Counted from the stretch's first letter, positions 31,513 through 40,885 are shown. The stretch: DNA of 64,000 nt from Thermomonas brevis (GCF_014395425.1 NZ_CP060711.1:682001-746000); one strand, 5' to 3'. Numbers and translations are program-made. Notes: generated from the letters alone by a model not told the origin.

Positions 31513-32634
31513 ATGGTCAGCTGGTTCCGCCGCAAGAAACCCGACGCGCAAGACACCACGCCGGAAGCGGCCCAGCCCACTGCCCCGACCGTCGAGCCGG
31601 TCGTACCCACGGACGAAGCAGCGGCGCCGGAAGCGGCCCGGATGCCGGATGTCCCTCCGCAGACACCGGAACCCGACGCATCCGCCATCGAGGCTCCGGC
31701 GGAGGCTTCCGCGAAAACCGGCGGCTGGCGCGAACGCCTGCGCGGCAGCGCCTTCGCCCGCACCTTCAGCGGCCTGTTCTCGCGCAATCCGCGCCTCGAC
31801 GACGACCTGCTGGACGAGATCGAAACCGCCCTGCTCACCGCCGACGTCGGCGTGGCCGCCAGCACCCAGCTGGTCGAGTCGCTGCGCAAGCGGATGAAGG
31901 CGCGCGAATTCGCCGACGCCAACGCGCTGCTGAAGGCGCTGCGCGCCGACCTGATCGCGCTGCTGAAGCCGGTCGCGCTGCCGCTGCACATCGACGCGTC
32001 GAAGAAACCCTTCGTCCTGCTCACCATCGGCGTCAACGGCGTCGGCAAGACCACCACCATCGGCAAGCTGGCACGCCGCTACAAGGACGAGGGCCGCAGC
32101 CTGATGCTGGCAGCCGGCGACACCTTCCGCGCCGCCGCCGTCGCCCAGTTGCAGGCTTGGGGCGAACGCAACGGGGTGGCCGTGGTGGCGCAGGGCCAGA
32201 ATGCGGATGCCGCCTCGGTGGCGTTCGACGCCTTGCAGGCCGCGAAGTCGCGCGGCGTCGAGGTGCTGATCGCCGACACCGCCGGCCGCCTGCACACCCA
32301 GGGCGGGCTGATGGACGAACTGGCGAAGGTCGCGCGCGTGCTGCGCAAGCTCGACACCGAGGCGCCGCACGAGGTGCTGATGGTGATCGACGGCACCACC
32401 GGCCAGAACGCGATCAACCAGGTGCGCAAGTTCAACGAGAAGATTCCGGTCACCGGGCTGGTGGTCACCAAGCTGGACGGCACCGCCAAGGGCGGCGTGT
32501 TGTTCGCGCTGGCCCGCGAGTTCGGCATCCCGATCCGCTACGCCGGCATCGGCGAACGTCCGGAAGACCTGCGGGTGTTCGACGCCGAAGCCTTCGTCGA
32601 TGCGCTGCTGCCGGGTGAACTGGGACAGGTCTGA
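31513..32634 (+). CDS. ftsY: Signal recognition particle receptor FtsY
   Basis: 373 residues. An acidic, Pro/Ala/Glu-rich N-terminal A region of about 75 residues is followed by the four-helix N domain and the SRP GTPase G domain with G1 GVNGVGKTTTIGKLA (about 178-192), DTAGR and TKLDGTAKGG. It docks SRP-ribosome complexes at the membrane SecYEG. The ATG at 31513 (MVSWFRRKK) resembles other FtsY starts with a basic membrane-binding patch. It diverges from rsmD, the conserved gene order. Confidence 0.96.
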   Translation: MVSWFRRKKPDAQDTTPEAAQPTAPTVEPVVPTDEAAAPEAARMPDVPPQTPEPDASAIEAPAEASAKTGGWRERLRGSAFARTFSGLFSRNPRLDDDLLDEIETALLTADVGVAASTQLVESLRKRMKAREFADANALLKALRADLIALLKPVALPLHIDASKKPFVLLTIGVNGVGKTTTIGKLARRYKDEGRSLMLAAGDTFRAAAVAQLQAWGERNGVAVVAQGQNADAASVAFDALQAAKSRGVEVLIADTAGRLHTQGGLMDELAKVARVLRKLDTEAPHEVLMVIDGTTGQNAINQVRKFNEKIPVTGLVVTKLDGTAKGGVLFALAREFGIPIRYAGIGERPEDLRVFDAEAFVDALLPGELGQV

Positions 32635-32676
32635 CGCGGCATCGCCGCGACGGCCCCTGGCGCATGATGCCGTGCC

Positions 32677-33975
32677 ATGGACGGCAGCCCTGACGCCATG
32701 AAGCACGATCCGAACCCCGCGCCGCCACGGCCCGTCCTGCGACGGCTGTTGCGGCTGGCCGCGATCCTCGCCGCGCTGCTGCTGGGCTTCGTGCTGCTGG
32801 CCGGCTGGCTGCTGCAACCGCAGCGCGCGGGCCGCTATCTGCTGCATCTGACCGGCGATGCGCTCGGGCTGGAGATCGGCGCAGGCAGCATCGACTACCG
32901 CCTGCGCGGCACGCCGCAGCTGGTGCTGGAAGACGTGGCGGCAAAGCGCCCCGGCGACAACGCCGCCCTGCTGCGCGCGAAGCGCGTGTTCGTCTCGCTG
33001 CCGTGGCGCACGCTGCGCACGCGCGGTAACGACCTCACCGTGCGGCGCATCGAACTCGATGCGCCGGTGCTGGACGTTCCCGCGCTGCAGCGCTGGCTGG
33101 CGACGCGTCCGCCGGGCAAGGAAACCCGCATCCCCGTCCTCACCGACGGCCTGCGCGTGCGCGACGGCCGCATCGACAACGACGACTGGCGCATCGACGG
33201 CATCGCCATCGACCTGCCCGCGCTGCATCCGCAGCGCCTGCTGCGGATGCGCGTGCGCGGCCGCTACCTTGATCCCCCGATCTCGATGCCAGCCGACCTC
33301 GCCATCGCCGTCGCCAATCCGCAGCGGCTGCTGGACGGCAAGCCCAGCGGCGTGGCCGGCGTCGGCGCGCTGACGGTGGCCGATGCCGGCTGGCGCGTGC
33401 CCGCGCAGGTGTTCCTGTCGGGTCCGCTGCGGCTGGGCAAGGATTCCGCGCTGATGAAGCCGGCCAAGCTCGGCATCGCCGCACGTTACGTCTCGGGCGC
33501 GACCGTCGCGCTGTTCCGGCTCGGCCTGCACGCACCGATGGCCTTCAACAGCGCGACCTGGCGGTTCGTGCCGGTCACCGTCGTGCTGGACGGCGACGGC
33601 CTGGTGCCGGACGCGCGTGCGCGCGGCAGCCTGTCGGTGGGGCGCAGCCTGCGCCTGCATCTGGACGGCGCGCTGGCCGGCTGGCCGGACGCCTGGCCCG
33701 CGCTGCCGCCGCCGCTGTCGGCATCGACCTCGCCGCTGCCGTTCGCGCTGGACTACAGGGGCGCGCTGGCGTTTTCCGATCCCGCCTCGCTGTCGCTGCG
33801 CCGCGACGCCACCGCGCTCGACGCGCGCTTCCGCCTGCCGGAGGTGCTGGCGTGGCTGGATGCGGGTGGTCAGGGTTCGCCACTGCCCCCGCTGGCCGGC
33901 ACGCTCTCCGCGCCGCGCGTCGAACTGGACGGCGCGACGCTGGAAGGCGTGGAAGTGGAACTCGGCGAAGAATGA
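32677..33975 (+). CDS. AsmA-like membrane-anchored protein of unknown function
   Basis: 432 residues with one N-terminal transmembrane segment (about residues 22-45, LLRLAAILAALLLGFVLLAGWLL) and a long periplasmic region of repeated beta-rich segments. Features such as LEIGAGSIDYRLRGTPQLVLEDVAAKRP and VRRIELDAPVLDVPALQRWL recall the N-terminal part of AsmA/TamB-type proteins, which handle envelope lipid transport. No function can be claimed. Either the ATG at 32677 or the one at 32698 could be used. The stop overlaps the mutY start by 4 bp. Confidence 0.75.
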   Translation: MDGSPDAMKHDPNPAPPRPVLRRLLRLAAILAALLLGFVLLAGWLLQPQRAGRYLLHLTGDALGLEIGAGSIDYRLRGTPQLVLEDVAAKRPGDNAALLRAKRVFVSLPWRTLRTRGNDLTVRRIELDAPVLDVPALQRWLATRPPGKETRIPVLTDGLRVRDGRIDNDDWRIDGIAIDLPALHPQRLLRMRVRGRYLDPPISMPADLAIAVANPQRLLDGKPSGVAGVGALTVADAGWRVPAQVFLSGPLRLGKDSALMKPAKLGIAARYVSGATVALFRLGLHAPMAFNSATWRFVPVTVVLDGDGLVPDARARGSLSVGRSLRLHLDGALAGWPDAWPALPPPLSASTSPLPFALDYRGALAFSDPASLSLRRDATALDARFRLPEVLAWLDAGGQGSPLPPLAGTLSAPRVELDGATLEGVEVELGEE

Positions 33976-35141
33976 ACAACCGCAAGACGCCACGCACATC
34001 TCGTCGTCACGAGCACAGCGAAGAGCCCGCTTTGCCGTTGCCGGAAAAGCCTCGAAAGCAGGTTCTTCACCGCGCCCAGGGCGACGGCGAAAGCGCCAGG
34101 CGCGACATCGCCGGACGCCTGCTCGCCTGGTTCGACCGCCACGGCCGCTTTGATCTGCCCTGGCAGCATCCGCGCACGCCGTACCGCGTCTGGCTGAGCG
34201 AGATCATGCTGCAGCAGACGCAGGTGTCGGTGGTGACCGGTTACTTCGACCGTTTCATCAAGGCACTGCCCGACCTGTCCGCGCTGGCGCATGCCCCGCA
34301 GGACGACGTGCTGGCGCTGTGGTCCGGCCTCGGCTACTACGCCCGCGCCCGCAACCTGCACGCGGCGGCGAAGCTGTGCGCGGAGCACCACGATGGCGAC
34401 CTGCCGCGCGACCTCGATGCGCTCGTCGCCCTGCCCGGCATCGGCCGCAGCACCGCCGGCGCGATCCTGTCGCAGGCCTGGGGCGATCCCGCGCCAATCC
34501 TCGACGGCAACGTCAAGCGCGTGCTGTGCCGGGTGTTCGGCATCGACGGCTGGCCGGGCATGCCGGTCGTCGAGAAGCGGCTGTGGTCGATCGCCGAAAC
34601 GCTATTGCCGCAGACGCGGCTGGCCGACTGGACGCAGGCGCAGATGGACTTCGGCGCGACCCTGTGCACCCGCGCCAATCCCGCCTGCGCGATCTGCCCG
34701 CTGCAGGACGTCTGCGTGGCGCGGATCGAAGGCCGCATCGGCGAGCTGCCGGCGCCGAAGCCCGGCAAGGCGCTGCCGCAGCGCGAGGCGCTGATGCTGA
34801 TCGTCGAGGATGCCGATGGCCGCGTGCTGCTGTGGCGCCGCCCGCCGACCGGCGTATGGGCGTCGCTGTGGTCGCTGCCGCAGCACGAGGACATTATCGA
34901 GGCGCAGGCATGGTTCGAGCGCCACCTCGACGGCGATTTCGCCGCCGCGCGCGCCCTGCCCGCACTCGACCACGGCTTCTCGCACTACCGCCTGCGCATC
35001 CAGCCGCACCTGATCGCCGTCAACGGCCCGCGCGCCGCCATCGGCGATAATCCCGACCTGCGCTGGGTCGACCGCGCGGAACTGACCGCCATCGGACTGC
35101 CCGCGCCGGTGCGGAAACTGCTTCAGGAGCTAACCGAATGA
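33972..35141 (+). CDS. mutY: A/G-specific adenine glycosylase MutY
   Basis: 389 residues. The catalytic Glu is in EIMLQQTQV, the helix-hairpin-helix is [13 protein letters not shown], the catalytic Asp is in [11 protein letters not shown] and the iron-sulfur ligands are in [17 protein letters not shown] (C-x6-C-x2-C-x5-C). A C-terminal NUDIX-like domain recognises 8-oxoG. MutY removes adenine mispaired with 8-oxoguanine. The first ~44 residues before the conserved start of the domain ([23 protein letters not shown]) are unusually polar and less GC-rich. They may be a repeat-derived extension, but the ATGA overlap with the upstream stop supports the start at 33972. Confidence 0.95.
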   Translation: MNNRKTPRTSRRHEHSEEPALPLPEKPRKQVLHRAQGDGESARRDIAGRLLAWFDRHGRFDLPWQHPRTPYRVWLSEIMLQQTQVSVVTGYFDRFIKALPDLSALAHAPQDDVLALWSGLGYYARARNLHAAAKLCAEHHDGDLPRDLDALVALPGIGRSTAGAILSQAWGDPAPILDGNVKRVLCRVFGIDGWPGMPVVEKRLWSIAETLLPQTRLADWTQAQMDFGATLCTRANPACAICPLQDVCVARIEGRIGELPAPKPGKALPQREALMLIVEDADGRVLLWRRPPTGVWASLWSLPQHEDIIEAQAWFERHLDGDFAAARALPALDHGFSHYRLRIQPHLIAVNGPRAAIGDNPDLRWVDRAELTAIGLPAPVRKLLQELTE

Positions 35142-35407
35142 CGCGCAACGTGCACTGCGTGGTGGACGACATCGACACCGAAGGGCTGGACTTCCCGCCC
35201 TGGCCCGGCGACGCCGGCAAGCGCGTGTTCGAGCAGGTGGGCAAGCCAGCCTGGCAGCGCTGGCTTGCGCACCAGACCATGCTGATCAACGAGAACCGGC
35301 TCTCGCCGCTGAACCCGCAGCACCGCGCCTTCCTTGAAGGCGAGATGCTGAAGTTCCTGTTCGGCGGCGGCGCCGACACGCCTGCCGGTTACGTGCCGGA
35401 AGCCTGA
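35138..35407 (+). CDS. yggX: YggX-family Fe(II)-trafficking/oxidative-damage protection protein
   Basis: An 89-residue protein with the YggX core: [20 protein letters not shown] near residue 15 and [29 protein letters not shown] near 43. YggX helps protect iron-sulfur clusters. Its start overlaps the mutY stop by 4 bp; the mutY-yggX coupling is common and sensible because MutY carries a cluster. The N-terminus ([13 protein letters not shown]) keeps the conserved cysteine but differs from the usual FCRKYGEEAEG. Its 3' end overlaps the convergent gene by 19 bp. Confidence 0.93.
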   Translation: MTRNVHCVVDDIDTEGLDFPPWPGDAGKRVFEQVGKPAWQRWLAHQTMLINENRLSPLNPQHRAFLEGEMLKFLFGGGADTPAGYVPEA

Positions 35408-35817
35408 GCCTTCGGCTTCTCGCGCAGCGCGTTCTCGCCCGCGCGCACCGCCTTGATGTCGAGCGGGCGGATCTCGCGGATCTGGCAGCTGATCTGCGAA
35501 CCCGGCACGATCACCTTGTCGAACGGCGTCAGCGTGATGCCGTTCGCCGTGGACACCTGCAGGAACGGCGAACCGCTGCCCCAGTTGAGGCACGGGCCGG
35601 CCAGGGTGAGCAGCCAGCTTTCGTTGGGCCGCATCTCCAGCACCACGTGCTGGTCGTCCACGCGATCCCAGCCGATGGGATCGAGATAGCGCACCTGCTT
35701 CACCGGCGCGCCGGCATGGGCCTGGTACAGGGCCAGCCGATCCGTGTCGCTGATCGGATTGCCGGCGCAGGCGGACAGGCAGAGCGCGGCGAGGGCCGCG
35801 GCGAAAACCGCTTTCAT
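35389..35817 (-). CDS. DUF6491-like lipoprotein
   Basis: A 142-residue protein with a lipoprotein signal ([17 protein letters not shown], lipobox LSAC). The mature domain has a pattern of short strands ([37 protein letters not shown]..) with two later cysteines (in GPCLNWG and QISCQIREI) that could form a disulfide. The pattern fits the DUF6491 proteins of Xanthomonadaceae, whose function is unknown. The ATG at 35817 is set by the lipoprotein signal. It is convergent with yggX, overlapping by 19 bp. Confidence 0.75.
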   Translation of the reverse strand: MKAVFAAALAALCLSACAGNPISDTDRLALYQAHAGAPVKQVRYLDPIGWDRVDDQHVVLEMRPNESWLLTLAGPCLNWGSGSPFLQVSTANGITLTPFDKVIVPGSQISCQIREIRPLDIKAVRAGENALREKPKAQASGT

Positions 35818-35971
35818 GGCGCACCTCCAAAGGTTCGGGACGACCGCCATCATCCGCGATCGAGGCTCAACGCCGCCTTAGCCGACGGGCTTGCCTGCCC
35901 GTCCGTTCATCGCGCGGACGGCTTGCCCAAGCCGCCGGCACCCCGTATCATGCGCGGCTCGCAACACCTTT

Positions 35972-36047
35972 GGCTCGGTAGCTCAGTTGGTAGAGCAGGG
36001 GATTGAAAATCCCCGTGTCGGCGGTTCGATTCCGTCCCGAGCCACCA
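35972..36047 (+). tRNA. tRNA-Phe (GAA)
   Basis: A 76-nt cloverleaf from GGCTCGG to CCGAGCCACCA, with the CCA encoded. The anticodon stem-loop GGGGA-TTGAAAA-TCCCC gives anticodon GAA; the T-loop GTTCGATTC is standard. A terminator follows at 36054. Confidence 0.97.
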
Positions 36048-36053
36048 TTTCGC

Positions 36054-36082
36054 AACGCCCAGCCCCGCGCTGGGCGTTTTGC
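36054..36082 (+). terminator. Terminator of tRNA-Phe
   Basis: Stem AACGCCCAGC, loop CCCGC, GCTGGGCGTT followed by TTGC, directly after the tRNA. Confidence 0.8.
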
Positions 36083-36096
36083 TTCATGGGGCCGCC

Positions 36097-37230
36097 ATGA
36101 CCGCCAGCAACCACCGCATCCACGGCTGGAGCGGCGACGAGATCGCAAGGCGCAACCCGCCGCTCGACGCCGCGGACGTGCAGGCGTTGCTGGCCGGCTT
36201 CGCGCCGCTGCGCGGGCCCGCGCGCATCCTCTGGCACAGCCCGCGCCCATTCTCCGCGGCGGCGCGAGTGCGGACGCCCGCGGGCGAAGTCTTCGTCAAG
36301 CGCCAGCACGTCCGCGTGCGCACGCCGCAGGCGCTGGCGGAGGAGCACGCCTTCATCGCCCATCTGCGCGACGGCGGTCTGCCGGTGCCACAGATCCTGG
36401 TGAACGACCACGGCGACACCGCGATCCAGTGCGGCGACTGGGTGTACGAGGTACATGCGCCGGCCGTCGGCATCGATCTGTACCGGGACGTGCCCTCATG
36501 GACGCCGCTGCTGCGGCTCGACCATGCGCGCAGCGCCGGCCGCATGCTGGCGCGGCTGCATCGCACCGCCGCCGGTTTCGTCGCACCCACGCGCAGCGCT
36601 TCGCTGCTGGTCGCGCGCGACGACGTGCTGCGCGCACCGGATTTCTTCGACGCCATCGAGGCGCGGTGCGCGCGGCGTCCCGCGCTGGCCGGCTATCTCG
36701 CGAAACGCGACTGGCGCGGCGAAGCGTCGGCGCTGGCCGCACGCCATCGCCGCGTGCAACCGCAGCTGGCGAGCCTGCCGCGCCTGTGGACGCACGGCGA
36801 CTGGCACGTCTCCAACCTGTTCTGGAGCAGCGAAGGCGACGACGCGGCAGCGGCCTCCGTCCTCGACTTCGGGCTGTGCGCGCCCACCTTCGCCCTGTAC
36901 GACCTCGCCACCGCGATCGAGCGCAACGCCGTCGCCTGGCTGCAGCTTGAACAGGGCATGCGGGCGGTGTTTCCGGAGACGGCGCAAGCGTTGATCGCGG
37001 GCTACGCCGAAGTGCTGCCGCTGGATGCGGCGCAACGTGCGCTGCTGGCCGAATTGCTGCCGCTGGTGCACGTCGATTTCGCGCTGTCGGAGATGGACTA
37101 TTTCCTCGGGGTGCTCGGCGCGGAAGAGCAGGCCGACATCGGCTGGCGGGACTTCCTGCTGGGGCACGCGGCGTGGTTCGACACCGCTGCCGGACGCGCG
37201 CTGCTGGACGCGATCCACGCCACCGCCTGA
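36097..37230 (+). CDS. SrkA/RdoA-like stress-response kinase (APH fold)
   Basis: 377 residues with the aminoglycoside-phosphotransferase/choline-kinase fold. The ATP lysine lies in GEVFVKRQ (about residue 67), the catalytic loop is WTHGDWHVSNLFW (about 232-244, Asp catalytic) and the metal Asp is in VLDFGLCAPTFALYDLA (about 256). This subgroup resembles E. coli SrkA, a Ser/Thr kinase of envelope stress. Small-molecule kinase activity is also possible. The start at 36097 is the ATG just after the tRNA-Phe terminator; a TTG six codons earlier is in frame. Confidence 0.8.
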   Translation: MTASNHRIHGWSGDEIARRNPPLDAADVQALLAGFAPLRGPARILWHSPRPFSAAARVRTPAGEVFVKRQHVRVRTPQALAEEHAFIAHLRDGGLPVPQILVNDHGDTAIQCGDWVYEVHAPAVGIDLYRDVPSWTPLLRLDHARSAGRMLARLHRTAAGFVAPTRSASLLVARDDVLRAPDFFDAIEARCARRPALAGYLAKRDWRGEASALAARHRRVQPQLASLPRLWTHGDWHVSNLFWSSEGDDAAAASVLDFGLCAPTFALYDLATAIERNAVAWLQLEQGMRAVFPETAQALIAGYAEVLPLDAAQRALLAELLPLVHVDFALSEMDYFLGVLGAEEQADIGWRDFLLGHAAWFDTAAGRALLDAIHATA

Positions 37231-37282
37231 GCCGCGGATTCACGTCCCATGCGGGGATTCGTGGTTTAATCGCGCCCACTGA

Positions 37283-37360
37283 AGCGGGGGTGCCCGGCGT
37301 CGCCGGGCTGAGAGAGTCCCTTGGAACCTGATCCGGTTTGCACCGGCGTAGGGAGCTTGA
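37283..37360 (+). promoter_or_regulatory. TPP (thiamine pyrophosphate) riboswitch
   Basis: The thi-box elements are all present in order: GGGGTGCCC, GGGCTGAGAGAG, the CCC-TTGGAACCTGATCCGG core, and TTGCACCGGCGTAGGGA. It lies in the leader of the TonB receptor gene, 69 bp upstream of the ATG, and should repress receptor and permease expression when TPP is plentiful. Confidence 0.95.
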
Positions 37361-37428
37361 TTGACGCAGCCTGTCCGCGCGGACGGCGGCGTGCCGTCGC
37401 TTCGACCTCCCCACCGAAGGCGACGACG

Positions 37429-39591
37429 ATGACACTTTCCCGCACTCCCCTCCTGCTCGCGCTGCTGCCGCTGCTGGCCACCGCCGCGCCGGGCGACGAA
37501 CGCGTGGACGACGATCCGCAGATCACCAGGCTGGCGCCGGTGCTCGTGACTCCCGATGCGGACAAGCCGCGCGCCGACGGCATCGACGGCTGGGGCAACG
37601 CGCCGCTGCGCGACACCCCGGCGTCGATCCGCGTCATCGGCCGCCAGCAGATCGAGGACCGCCAGATCCGCACGCTCAGCGAACTCGCGCGCGAGGACGC
37701 CTCGCTGGGCGACAACTACGCGCCGGTGGGCTACTACCAGAACATCGCGATCCGCGGCTTCGCACTGGACGCCGGCACCGGCTACCGGGGCAACAATCTG
37801 GCGATGACCGGCGAGCAGGCCATCGCGCTGGAAGACAAGCAGCAGGTGGAAGTGCTGAAGGGCCTGGCCGGGCTGACCGCCGGGGTGATGGAACCCGGCG
37901 GCGTGGTCAACTTCGTCTCCAAGCGCCCGGAAGCCGTGCGCGCGCTCACCCTCGGCACCGACTCGCAGGGCTCGCTCTACACCGCGCTGGATGTCGGCGG
38001 CTGGCTGACGCCGACCTTCGGCCTGCGTGCCAACGTCGCCTGGGAGGACATGCAGTCCTACGTCCATCATGCCGACGGGCGACGCAATTTCTACGCGCTG
38101 GCCGCCGACTGGAAGATCGGCCCGGACACGACGCTGGAACTGGACGGCAACTACCATAGCAGCGCGCAGCGCTCGGTGTCCGGCTACCAACTGCTGGGCG
38201 GCACGGCGCTGCCTGAAGATCCCGATCCCACCCTGATGCTCGGCTACCAGCCGTGGCAGCAGCCGGTGTCCATCCATTCCGCCAACACCAGCGCGCGCCT
38301 GCGCCACGCCTTCAACCAGGACTGGCAGCTGCGCCTCGCCGCCGGCCGCAGCCGCAGCGTGATCGACGACAACGTCGCCTTCGCCTACGGCTGCTGGTAC
38401 GTGGACGCCTGCTGGAGCGGCAGCCCGCCGAACTACTTCGCGCCCGACGGCAGCTACGACATCTACGACTACCGCAATCCCGGCGACACCCGCGTCGGCG
38501 ACAACGCGCGCGCCACGCTGGAGGGACGCTTCGACACCGGCGGCATCGGCCACGCCGTCAGCCTCGGCGTCAGCGCCTTCCATCGCAGCATCGACCGCCA
38601 CCGCAACGTCAACGAGTACGTCGGCACCGGCAACATCGCGGGCGGCGAGCCGCCCGCGTTCGCGCCGTCGCCGGAGGAGATCGGCCCGAAGGTGCGGCGG
38701 CTGGACAGCTGGCAGCGTTCCGCGTTCCTCGTCGATCGCCTGTCGCTGGGCGAACGCTGGCAGCTGATCGTGGGCGGCCAGTTCGCGCGCCTGCACGAAC
38801 GCGCGCGCGACAAGCACGACGTGCCGGAACGCGAAACCCGCATCTCCAAGACGCTGCCGCAGGCCGCGCTGCTGTGGAAGCCGGATGCCGCGCTGACCGC
38901 CTATGCCAGCTACAGCGAGGGGATTTCGCTGGGCAAGGAAGCGCCGTCGTGGACCAGCAACGAGGGCGAATTCCTCGATCCGCGGCTGTCGCGCCAGCTC
39001 GAAACCGGCGTCAAGTACCGCTGGAACGACCGGCTCGATTTCGACGCGTCCCTGTTCCGCATCCGCCAGCCCTACCAGTACGCGCAGCCGGATGCGTCCA
39101 GCGCCGGCTTCACCTTCGTCCAGCGCGGCGAGGAAGTGCACGAGGGTCTGGAGCTGTCCGCCAACGGTCGCCTCGCCGACGCGCTGGGCGTCAACGCCAG
39201 CGTGGGCCTGATCCGCGCCCGCGCGCAGGGCACCGGCATCGCGGCCTACGACGGCAATCAGGTGGTCAACGTGCCGCGCCTGCGCGCCAGCCTGCATCTC
39301 GACTACGCGCTGCCTGCCCTGCCGCAGCTCGGCCTGCAGGCCGGCTGGCGCCACGCCTCGGCCAATCCGGCCACGCCGGACGGCCAAGTGCGCGTGCCCG
39401 CCTACGACGTGTTCGACGCCGGCCTGCGCTACGGCGGCCGCGCGGGCGAGCACGACTTCACGGTGCAGCTGGGCATCGACAACCTGTTCGACCGCAGCTA
39501 CTGGCGCGACACCGGCAGCTCGCTCGGCGACAACTACCTGTTCCCAGGCGCGCCGCGGCTGGCGCGGCTGTCGGTGCGCGTGGGCCTGTGA
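37429..39591 (+). CDS. TonB-dependent receptor, probably for thiamine
   Basis: A 720-residue outer-membrane receptor with a signal peptide (MTLSRTPLLLALLPLLATAAPG), a plug domain (DTPASIRVIGRQQIEDRQIRTLSEL.. GGVVNFVSKRP) and a 22-strand barrel ending in the family C-terminal pattern GAPRLARLSVRVGL. Siderophore receptors have the same architecture, but the TPP riboswitch upstream and the PnuT-like permease overlapping its 3' end indicate thiamine as substrate (inference from context). The ATG at 37429 follows CGAAGGCGACG. Confidence 0.9.
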   Translation: MTLSRTPLLLALLPLLATAAPGDERVDDDPQITRLAPVLVTPDADKPRADGIDGWGNAPLRDTPASIRVIGRQQIEDRQIRTLSELAREDASLGDNYAPVGYYQNIAIRGFALDAGTGYRGNNLAMTGEQAIALEDKQQVEVLKGLAGLTAGVMEPGGVVNFVSKRPEAVRALTLGTDSQGSLYTALDVGGWLTPTFGLRANVAWEDMQSYVHHADGRRNFYALAADWKIGPDTTLELDGNYHSSAQRSVSGYQLLGGTALPEDPDPTLMLGYQPWQQPVSIHSANTSARLRHAFNQDWQLRLAAGRSRSVIDDNVAFAYGCWYVDACWSGSPPNYFAPDGSYDIYDYRNPGDTRVGDNARATLEGRFDTGGIGHAVSLGVSAFHRSIDRHRNVNEYVGTGNIAGGEPPAFAPSPEEIGPKVRRLDSWQRSAFLVDRLSLGERWQLIVGGQFARLHERARDKHDVPERETRISKTLPQAALLWKPDAALTAYASYSEGISLGKEAPSWTSNEGEFLDPRLSRQLETGVKYRWNDRLDFDASLFRIRQPYQYAQPDASSAGFTFVQRGEEVHEGLELSANGRLADALGVNASVGLIRARAQGTGIAAYDGNQVVNVPRLRASLHLDYALPALPQLGLQAGWRHASANPATPDGQVRVPAYDVFDAGLRYGGRAGEHDFTVQLGIDNLFDRSYWRDTGSSLGDNYLFPGAPRLARLSVRVGL

Positions 39592-40163
39592 TCACCTTCC
39601 ACGAAGTCGCCGCCGCCACGCTCAGCGCCAGCGCGGTGTGGCTGACCACCCGGCGCAGCCCCTGGTGTTTCCCGGTGGGGCTGCTGTCGGTGTCGGTCTA
39701 CATCTGGGTGTACTTCGGCGCGCGGCTGTATTCCGAAGTGCTGCTGCAATGCATCTGGGTGGCGATGCTGGTGACCGGCTGGCTGCGCTGGCTGCGCCAC
39801 CTCGACGGCACCGGCCACGTCCGCGTGGCCGCGCTGGCGCCGCGCCTGGCCGCCATCCACCTGCTGGCCGGCATCGGCGGCGGGCTGGCGCTGGGCTACG
39901 CGATGCATCGCTGGACCAATGCGTCGCTGCCGTGGCTGGACGCCATGCTGACCGCGCTCAGCCTGGTCGGCCAACTCTGGCAGAACCGCCGCCACGTCGC
40001 CGCCTGGTGGATGTGGATCGCGGTCGATGTGGTCTACATCGGCATGTTCGTGAACAAGCACCTGTTCGTCACCGCCCTGCTCTACGCGGGCTTCGTGGCG
40101 CTCGCGGTGAAGGGCCTGCGCGACTGGCGGCAGGCGGCGCGAAGGGAGGCGGCGCAGGCATAA
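39588..40163 (+). CDS. pnuT: PnuC/PnuT-family (thiamine) permease
   Basis: A 191-residue membrane protein with about seven hydrophobic segments and the PnuC-type WQNRRHVAAWWMWIAVDVVYIGMFV motif near residue 130, including the WxxW element of the substrate channel. PnuC relatives move nicotinamide riboside, while PnuT members move thiamine by facilitated diffusion, trapping it as TPP. The riboswitch controlling this operon supports thiamine. It starts with GTG overlapping the receptor stop (GTGA at 39588-39591), so the two are translationally coupled. Confidence 0.85.
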   Translation: MITFHEVAAATLSASAVWLTTRRSPWCFPVGLLSVSVYIWVYFGARLYSEVLLQCIWVAMLVTGWLRWLRHLDGTGHVRVAALAPRLAAIHLLAGIGGGLALGYAMHRWTNASLPWLDAMLTALSLVGQLWQNRRHVAAWWMWIAVDVVYIGMFVNKHLFVTALLYAGFVALAVKGLRDWRQAARREAAQA

Positions 40164-40190
40164 CGCCCGCCCCTCCGCGATGCCGGCACC

Positions 40191-40646
40191 TCAGCCGCAT
40201 CGCTGCCCATACGCTGGACGGTTGCCCGTTCCGACGGCCTCGCTTTCCGAAGCGAACCGCCCGCGTTTCGTCGCCCCGTAATAGCGGGAACCGGGACAGT
40301 GATAGACATGCGAGCCGGTGTTGATCCAGACCTTCACCGGCCCGTCCGCACAGTCCGGTGCCAATGAGTCGACCACACGTTGCTGCGCGCTCCGGGCCAC
40401 CTCCCCGGAACATGGATTGCCGTAGGCGGCGCGATAGCCGCTGGCGACGGCGCCCGATTCGGACATGTACTTGCCGCGCTTGGTCGCGCCGTAGTACCGC
40501 CCTCCGGGGCAATGGTAGACGCCGCTGCCGGTGTTCACCCACACCTGCGCATCGCCGGCTGACGCAGGGAAAGCAGGCGCGAGAACCAGCAGGATCGCCA
40601 GCAGCAGCGGATAAATCGATCGCCACGCCGTCTTCGACACGGGCAT
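40191..40646 (-). CDS. Secreted protein with two tandem VYHCPG/YYGATKRG repeats
   Basis: 151 residues with a signal peptide (about residues 1-30, ending FPASAGDA). Two copies of a ~45-residue unit follow: VWVNTGSGVYHCPGGRYYGATKRGKYMSE..AYGNPC and VWINTGSHVYHCPGSRYYGATKRGRFASE..AYGQRC, separated by about 25 residues. Each has a conserved His, two Cys, and Gly-Tyr motifs, resembling a small secreted or nuclease-associated domain whose function is uncertain. An in-frame ATG three codons upstream is possible. The gene lies just outside the left end of the integrated element, so it may be ordinary chromosome. Confidence 0.75.
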   Translation of the reverse strand: MPVSKTAWRSIYPLLLAILLVLAPAFPASAGDAQVWVNTGSGVYHCPGGRYYGATKRGKYMSESGAVASGYRAAYGNPCSGEVARSAQQRVVDSLAPDCADGPVKVWINTGSHVYHCPGSRYYGATKRGRFASESEAVGTGNRPAYGQRCG

Positions 40647-40834
40647 CCCCTTCATGCCTACGTCGCGAGTCTAGCTCTGACGCTTGCCGTGGCCTGACGC
40701 AAGGCTTGCAGGTTCCACCCTGGCCCAAGCTACCGTCCCGCCCCGGGATTGCATTGCCGATCCGAGATCAGGCATGGGCAATGAGCCCCACGGCTGCATC
40801 AAGCCCACGTTCGAGGTCGTTTCAGCGAGCAGCG

Positions 40835-40885
40835 GACACAAAAAACCCCGCCGCAGCGGGGTTTCCTGTACCAGTACATGGTGCC
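40835..40885. repeat. Left attachment-site repeat (attL)
   Basis: 51 bp identical to 51504-51554: GACACAAAAAACCCCGCC.. to ..ACATGGTGCC, including the hairpin ACCCCGC-CGCA-GCGGGGT. It continues as a degenerate tRNA-Leu 3' fragment (AAGAGGGGA, then TCGAAC; one base missing and a few changed compared with the real tRNA). Confidence 0.9.

Noticed and set aside
37429..39591. Siderophore receptor
   Set aside because: The barrel type fits, but the TPP riboswitch and the overlapping PnuT gene point to thiamine.
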